From assembly GCA_002348465.1 (NCBI GenBank), contig DEBI01000025.1:1-10380 (forward strand): a stretch of DNA of 10,380 nucleotides, given 5' to 3'. Positions 7,973 through 10,380 of the stretch are shown here, piece by piece. The translations under genes were made by a program, and so were the position numbers. The notes beneath the pieces were generated by a model. That model searched no databases, was not told the DNA's origin, and worked only from the letters and a program-made list of their open reading frames with translations. The stretch's first letter is position 1, and the number at the start of each line of letters is the position of its first letter. Origin of the DNA: Gemmatimonadales bacterium UBA2960 (GTDB lineage: Bacteria > Gemmatimonadota > Gemmatimonadetes > Longimicrobiales > Gaopeijiaceae).

Positions 7973-8305
7973 TTAGAGGTGCTCGAGAACTTTACTCTCG
8001 TACATCGCCTTGGGCCCAGCACCTACTACCTGGTCAACCAACTCCCCATCCTTAAAGAAAAGGACCGCGGGGATAGACCGAACACCAAATCGAGCAGAGG
8101 TCGCTTGGTTATGGTCTACGTTCAACTTGCCCACCTTCAAGCCCTTCTCAAGATACTCACCAGCCAATTCGTCTACCACCGGCGCTATCATCCTGCACGG
8201 GCCACACCACTCAGCCCAAAAATCAACCATATAAAGTCCTTCACCGCTCTCGATTTCTTCTTCAAAATTCTGGTCCGTTATGTCGTTGACCACGTCGCTT
8301 GCCAT
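7973..8305 (-). CDS. trxA: Thioredoxin
   Basis: 110 residues, the size of a classical cytoplasmic thioredoxin, which reduces protein disulfides using electrons from thioredoxin reductase. The active site WCGPC is at residues 33-37 (context DFWAEWCGPCRMIAP). The buried Asp is D28 and the cis-proline is P79 in RSIPAVLFF. The C-terminal half keeps the usual strand-strand-helix ending. I chose the ATG at 8305-8303 because an excellent ribosome binding site, AAGGAGA, sits 5 bases upstream and the product then begins like typical thioredoxins (MASDVVNDITDQNFEEEI). The frame extends to 8359, but the added residues are basic and not family-like. It is divergent from the epimerase gene and upstream of rsmI on the same strand. 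No reductase gene is in view. Confidence 0.96.
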   Translation of the reverse strand: MASDVVNDITDQNFEEEIESGEGLYMVDFWAEWCGPCRMIAPVVDELAGEYLEKGLKVGKLNVDHNQATSARFGVRSIPAVLFFKDGELVDQVVGAGPKAMYESKVLEHL

Positions 8306-8310
8306 ACGAT

Positions 8311-8317
8311 TCTCCTT
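8311..8317 (-). promoter_or_regulatory. Ribosome binding site of trxA
   Basis: Minus-strand AAGGAGA, 5 bases before the ATG at 8305. It is the strongest Shine-Dalgarno in the window, and it decides the thioredoxin start against the longer open frame. Confidence 0.85.
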
Positions 8318-8328
8318 GTAGCGTTTAC

Positions 8329-8357
8329 GGGTGGACGGTACGATCCCGTTCCCACCC
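8329..8357. repeat. Bulged inverted repeat (possible stem-loop or operator)
   Basis: Arm 1 is GGGTGG-ACGG (8329-8338), the loop is TACGATC (8339-8345), and arm 2 is CCGT, a 2-base bulge TC, then CCACCC (8346-8357). That gives ten pairs with one bulge. There is no T-run on either side and it lies between divergent starts, so it is not a terminator. It could be an operator, or a hairpin in the 5' leader of trxA. Confidence 0.5.
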
Positions 8358-8397
8358 ATTGACCCGTTCCGTCAACCACCGGTTCAGGCCTCTCATT

Positions 8398-8802
8398 ATG
8401 TATTCCAAGTCAGCAAAACCAATCGACCACGTCGCTATCGCCGTTCACTCAATCGAACATAGCGCCAGTGAGTTCGAAAAACTCTCTGGCCACATCTGCT
8501 CCTCTGTTGAGACTATCCAGTCACAAGGCGCACGCGTAGCCTTCATAGGCTCCATCGAACTTATTGAACCACTGTCTCCCGACAGCGCCGTCGGCCGCTT
8601 CCTCGAGCGCAAAGGACAAGCCCTCCACCATATCGCTTACCGAACCGACGACATCTGCTTTGAATTGTCAAAACTTGCTGCGGAGGGCATTGAACTCATT
8701 GACCACGAACCCCGCACAGGGGCCAACGGTCACTTGGTCGCCTTCATACACCCCCGAAGCACAGGGGGGATTCTAACTGAGTTGGTCCAGCATTCCGAGT
8801 AG
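8398..8802 (+). CDS. mce: Methylmalonyl-CoA epimerase (VOC/glyoxalase superfamily)
   Basis: 134 residues, the normal length. The enzyme interconverts (S)- and (R)-methylmalonyl-CoA, linking propionyl-CoA carboxylase to the B12-dependent mutase. Family signatures are IDHVAIAV (9-16), IELIEPLSPDS (53-63), FLERKGQALHHIAYRTDDI (68-86) and FIHPRSTGGILTELVQ (116-131). The four metal-ligand positions expected for the vicinal-oxygen-chelate fold appear as H11, Q43, H78 (or H77) and E128. The STGG-x-L-x-EL ending is typical of this epimerase rather than of glyoxalase I. The start is the ATG at 8398. The frame is open further upstream to 8299, but that stretch overlaps the trxA start on the other strand and lacks homology-like sequence. 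There is no strong Shine-Dalgarno. Carboxylase and mutase genes are not in the window. A related VOC enzyme such as ethylmalonyl-CoA epimerase remains possible. Confidence 0.92.
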   Translation: MYSKSAKPIDHVAIAVHSIEHSASEFEKLSGHICSSVETIQSQGARVAFIGSIELIEPLSPDSAVGRFLERKGQALHHIAYRTDDICFELSKLAAEGIELIDHEPRTGANGHLVAFIHPRSTGGILTELVQHSE

Positions 8803-8993
8803 GAGTAGATGAAAATCTCGTGTAGGCTCTTGCATCAAATAAACCCTTAGACATTCAACGGTTCACAGTAACCCACTGCTCTTGGTAATCAATCGCCTTT
8901 CGCCGAAATTCAACCAGTGCCATCCGAATCCTAAAGAGGCTGGCACGAGTACCTACTCCAATCTTCGGAACTCGTTAGATCGGGTTCAAACAC
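8803..8993. other. Intergenic region between epimerase and lipoprotein genes (191 bases)
   Basis: I find no gene, tRNA or strong terminator here. Two 6-base inverted repeats exist: GTGCCA/TGGCAC (8917-8922 with 8941-8946) and ACGAGT/ACTCGT (8945-8950 with 8970-8975). They share two bases and so could not form together. At this length each is expected by chance. A weak promoter-like pair, TTGGTA (8882-8887) and GAAATT (8905-8910) with a 17-base spacer, could serve the downstream gene. Confidence 0.3.
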
Positions 8994-9308
8994 ATGAACA
9001 CCCAAAGCCTCTACCTTCTAGTAGCCACGACACTGCTTTTATCAGCTAACTGCGCTGCTGATAAGAAATCGGAAGCAATCGATCGTGAAGTATTCGTAGG
9101 GGTGTACTCGGACCTCCGGATCGCTGCCGTGGAAACGGACAGTGGGAGTATATCCTTTGCAGGGCGGGATTCGATCCTCGATGCGTTTGGTGTCACAGAA
9201 GAAGACCTAACAATTTTCTTGGAAGCGCATGTCCAAGACCTGGAGTTCATGCGTGATGTTTGGAACGATATTGAGCTTCGAATGGATCGCGGCGATCAGA
9301 TCAACTGA
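8994..9308 (+). CDS. Small putative lipoprotein, DUF4296-like
   Basis: 104 residues. Residues 5-19 are hydrophobic and lead to Cys20 (LLLSANCAADKK), which looks like a lipoprotein signal. The residue before the Cys is Asn rather than Gly/Ala/Ser, so the lipobox is imperfect and plain secretion is possible. The mature part is small, acidic and helical: VFVGVYSDLRIAAVETDS (33-50), then RDSILDAFGVTEEDLTIFLE (58-77) and FMRDVWNDIELRMD (85-98). A 'D-L-R-x-A ... GVTEEDL ... V-W-N-x-I' layout resembles the DUF4296 group of short lipoproteins of Bacteroidota and Gemmatimonadota. This is from memory and not verified. A TAG at 8976-8978 closes the frame upstream, so the ATG at 8994 is the first possible ATG start. 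No clear ribosome binding site is seen. The neighbours give no functional hint. Confidence 0.7.
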   Translation: MNTQSLYLLVATTLLLSANCAADKKSEAIDREVFVGVYSDLRIAAVETDSGSISFAGRDSILDAFGVTEEDLTIFLEAHVQDLEFMRDVWNDIELRMDRGDQIN

Positions 9309-9379
9309 CTATCAAGCTTTTCTATTTCATTCCACATTGGCTGGCAGCCACCGAACTCGGACTAGTGCAAGCAGAAGTA
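9309..9379. other. Convergent intergenic gap (71 bases)
   Basis: The lipoprotein gene and the membrane-protein gene end towards each other here. A small hairpin, TGGCT-GGC-AGCCA (9338-9350), is the only structure I see. It has a five-base stem and no T-run on either strand, so it is at best a weak bidirectional terminator. Confidence 0.3.
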
Positions 9380-9919
9380 TCAATATGCTTCCACTCGGTC
9401 GGCTAGGATGAGCCCGGTTCCAAACACAATCTCCACGATCGCTACGATGAACGGAACCGAATTTGATGATGGAATCGCCAGCGCAATCGAGGATACACCG
9501 ATCATGCAAAGCACAGCGCCGAAAACCCAGTACGTCCAGTCACCATAAGCTGTTCTGAAACCGAAGTAATGTGTACCTACGGCGATTGCAGAGACCGAGA
9601 ACACGAATTCTGGGCGGTACGGAAGTAACAACCACGCTGCAAACAACCCACCGATCATTGGAAAGACGGTTTCAAGGCAGATCAATCCGCCAGGGTTGGA
9701 TTTTGACTCGGGAGCTCTTTGAAAAAACAATTTGAGAGCAAATTTAGACGCCGGGAAAATGAACATGCCTGCGAAGAACAACAGGAAGAAGCCGTCAGAG
9801 ATGCTTGAATATGTCGCCGTTAAGGCTGCAGCGAACCAAACCCCTCCCGAGATGATTGCTCCGGGGCCGCCACGCACGTAAGCACGACGTAATTCTTGTT
9901 GATATATCTCTAACTTCAT
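9380..9919 (-). CDS. Small polytopic membrane protein of unknown function
   Basis: 179 residues from the ATG at 9919-9917, which overlaps the guaA stop as ATGA. A GTG two codons upstream (9925) is possible but less likely. After a short charged N-terminus (MKLEIYQQELRRAYVRGG) there are about six hydrophobic segments: near 19-36, 43-63, 84-100, 105-121, 129-148 and 153-172. A central GTHYFGFRTAYGDWTYW stretch is rich in aromatics. The loops are short and carry few charges. I do not recognise the family with confidence; it faintly recalls the small DUF7010-type membrane proteins. Translational coupling to guaA suggests co-expression, but nothing in the sequence suggests a role in purine metabolism. 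It may simply use the guaA transcript. Confidence 0.75.
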   Translation of the reverse strand: MKLEIYQQELRRAYVRGGPGAIISGGVWFAAALTATYSSISDGFFLLFFAGMFIFPASKFALKLFFQRAPESKSNPGGLICLETVFPMIGGLFAAWLLLPYRPEFVFSVSAIAVGTHYFGFRTAYGDWTYWVFGAVLCMIGVSSIALAIPSSNSVPFIVAIVEIVFGTGLILADRVEAY

Positions 9920-10380
9920 TCCCACTCAATTGTTGCCGGCGGCTTGGAGCTCACGTCGTACGTCACTCGATTGACGCCCTCGACCTCGTTAATGATGCGG
10001 GTCGATATCCGGCCAAGCACCTCGTGCGGAAATGGAAACCAGTCAGCTGTCATTCCATCTCGAGACGTGACCGCCCGCAGAGCGAGAACGTTTTCATATG
10101 TTCGGGCATCACCCATGACTCCTACGGACTGCACTGGGAGAAGAACAGCGAAAGCCTGCCAAATAGAGTCGTAAAGGTCGGCAGCCCGAATCTCCTCTAG
10201 GTAGATCGCATCTGCTTCACGAAGCGTATCAAGTCGCTCTCTGGTAATATCGCCTATAACTCGAATGGCGAGCCCAGGACCAGGGAAAGGGTGGCGACCC
10301 ACGAACTGAGGAGGCAAACCCAACTCCCGACCAACTGCCCGAACCTCGTCCTTAAAGAGCTCTCGCAAGGGCTCTACAAG
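9916..10380 (-). CDS. guaA: GMP synthase (glutamine-hydrolysing), C-terminal part; 5' end outside window
   Basis: The last 154 residues of GuaA, open to the right edge; the true start lies beyond it. GuaA aminates XMP to GMP using glutamine and ATP, the last step of guanine nucleotide synthesis. The visible part starts LVEPLRELFKDEVR and covers the end of the ATP-pyrophosphatase region and the dimerisation domain: LGLPPQFVGRHPFPGPGLAIRV, then the GVMGDARTYENVLALRAVTS stretch, the FPHEVL segment and the signature terminus SKPPATIEWE. All are textbook for the family. The glutaminase domain and the ATP P-loop are not in the window. The TGA (9916-9918) overlaps the start of the downstream membrane-protein gene. 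Confidence 0.97.
   Translation of the reverse strand, partial: LVEPLRELFKDEVRAVGRELGLPPQFVGRHPFPGPGLAIRVIGDITRERLDTLREADAIYLEEIRAADLYDSIWQAFAVLLPVQSVGVMGDARTYENVLALRAVTSRDGMTADWFPFPHEVLGRISTRIINEVEGVNRVTYDVSSKPPATIEWE

Larger units (their letters stand above)
8306..8397. promoter_or_regulatory. Divergent trxA / epimerase promoter region
   Basis: These 92 bases separate two divergent start codons, so both promoters should lie here or just inside the genes. The region contains a bulged stem-loop (8329-8357), two copies of CCCGTTCC (8345-8352 and 8363-8370, 18 bases apart start to start) and a small palindrome AACC-ACC-GGTT (8374-8384). On the minus strand the 8-mer reads GGAACGGG, and the copy nearer trxA (GGGAAC, 8353-8348) is followed 18 bases later by CGTA. 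This loosely resembles extracytoplasmic-function sigma factor promoters (GGAAC, then CGT about 16-18 bases on). A TTGACG at 8375-8370 on the minus strand has no good -10 partner. The promoter assignment is tentative. Confidence 0.4.

Noticed and set aside
8306..8359. Longer thioredoxin start at 8359
   Set aside because: The ATG at 8305 has a near-perfect ribosome binding site and gives a family-typical N-terminus.
8299..8397. Longer epimerase start at 8299
   Set aside because: It would overlap the divergent thioredoxin start and adds residues unlike the family. The ATG at 8398 gives the normal length.
8917..8975. Two 6-base inverted repeats in the intergenic region
   Set aside because: They are short with 18-19 base spacers, mutually exclusive, and about as frequent as chance predicts in 190 bases. 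There is no T-run.
8974..8995. GGTTCAAAC resembling a tRNA T-loop
   Set aside because: The flanking bases do not form a T-stem, and no acceptor, D or anticodon arms are found.

Overview
The window reads as an ordinary chromosomal segment from a Gram-negative bacterium. The phylum is most likely Gemmatimonadota, or a neighbour in the FCB group. That placement is inferred from the gene families: a DUF4159/DUF4175/TPR envelope set, a secreted protein of the family often mislabelled 'asparagine synthetase B', and a small DUF4296-like putative lipoprotein. I have no marker gene that proves it. Base composition looks moderately GC-rich and even throughout. I see no insertion sequence, phage gene, CRISPR array, tRNA or rRNA. 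Every gene appears intact apart from the two cut by the window edges.

Layout. Positions 1-7873 hold a tight five-gene block on the minus strand, read from right to left: rsmI (16S rRNA 2'-O-methyltransferase), a DUF4159 protein, a very large DUF4175 membrane/coiled-coil protein, a secreted TPR protein, and the 'asparagine synthetase B'-like secreted protein, which runs off the left edge. Four-base stop/start overlaps (ATGA, ATGA, GTGA) join the first four genes, and a 5-base gap precedes the fifth. They are therefore almost certainly one translationally coupled operon. Thioredoxin (trx) lies just upstream of rsmI on the same strand, after a 99-base gap. Divergent from trx is a methylmalonyl-CoA epimerase gene (plus strand). 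The 92 bases between them carry a stem-loop and a repeated 8-mer. After a 191-base gap comes a small putative lipoprotein gene (plus strand). Convergent with it is a minus-strand pair: a small multi-pass membrane protein whose start overlaps the stop of guaA (GMP synthase), which is cut at the right edge.

How the genes fit together. guaA, rsmI, trx and the epimerase are housekeeping functions (purines, ribosome modification, thiol redox, propionyl/methylmalonyl-CoA metabolism). The distinctive part is the four-gene envelope cluster downstream of rsmI. All four products carry a signal peptide or membrane segments. In other bacteria DUF4159 and DUF4175 proteins are often found beside MoxR ATPase, DUF58 and BatA-type genes, but none of those is in this window. 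The two outer members, the DUF4159 protein and the 'asparagine synthetase B'-like protein, share a short sequence pattern that looks like a class-I glutamine-amidotransferase-type core. This is the most interesting lead here, but it is unproven. I did not find a convincing entirely new system.
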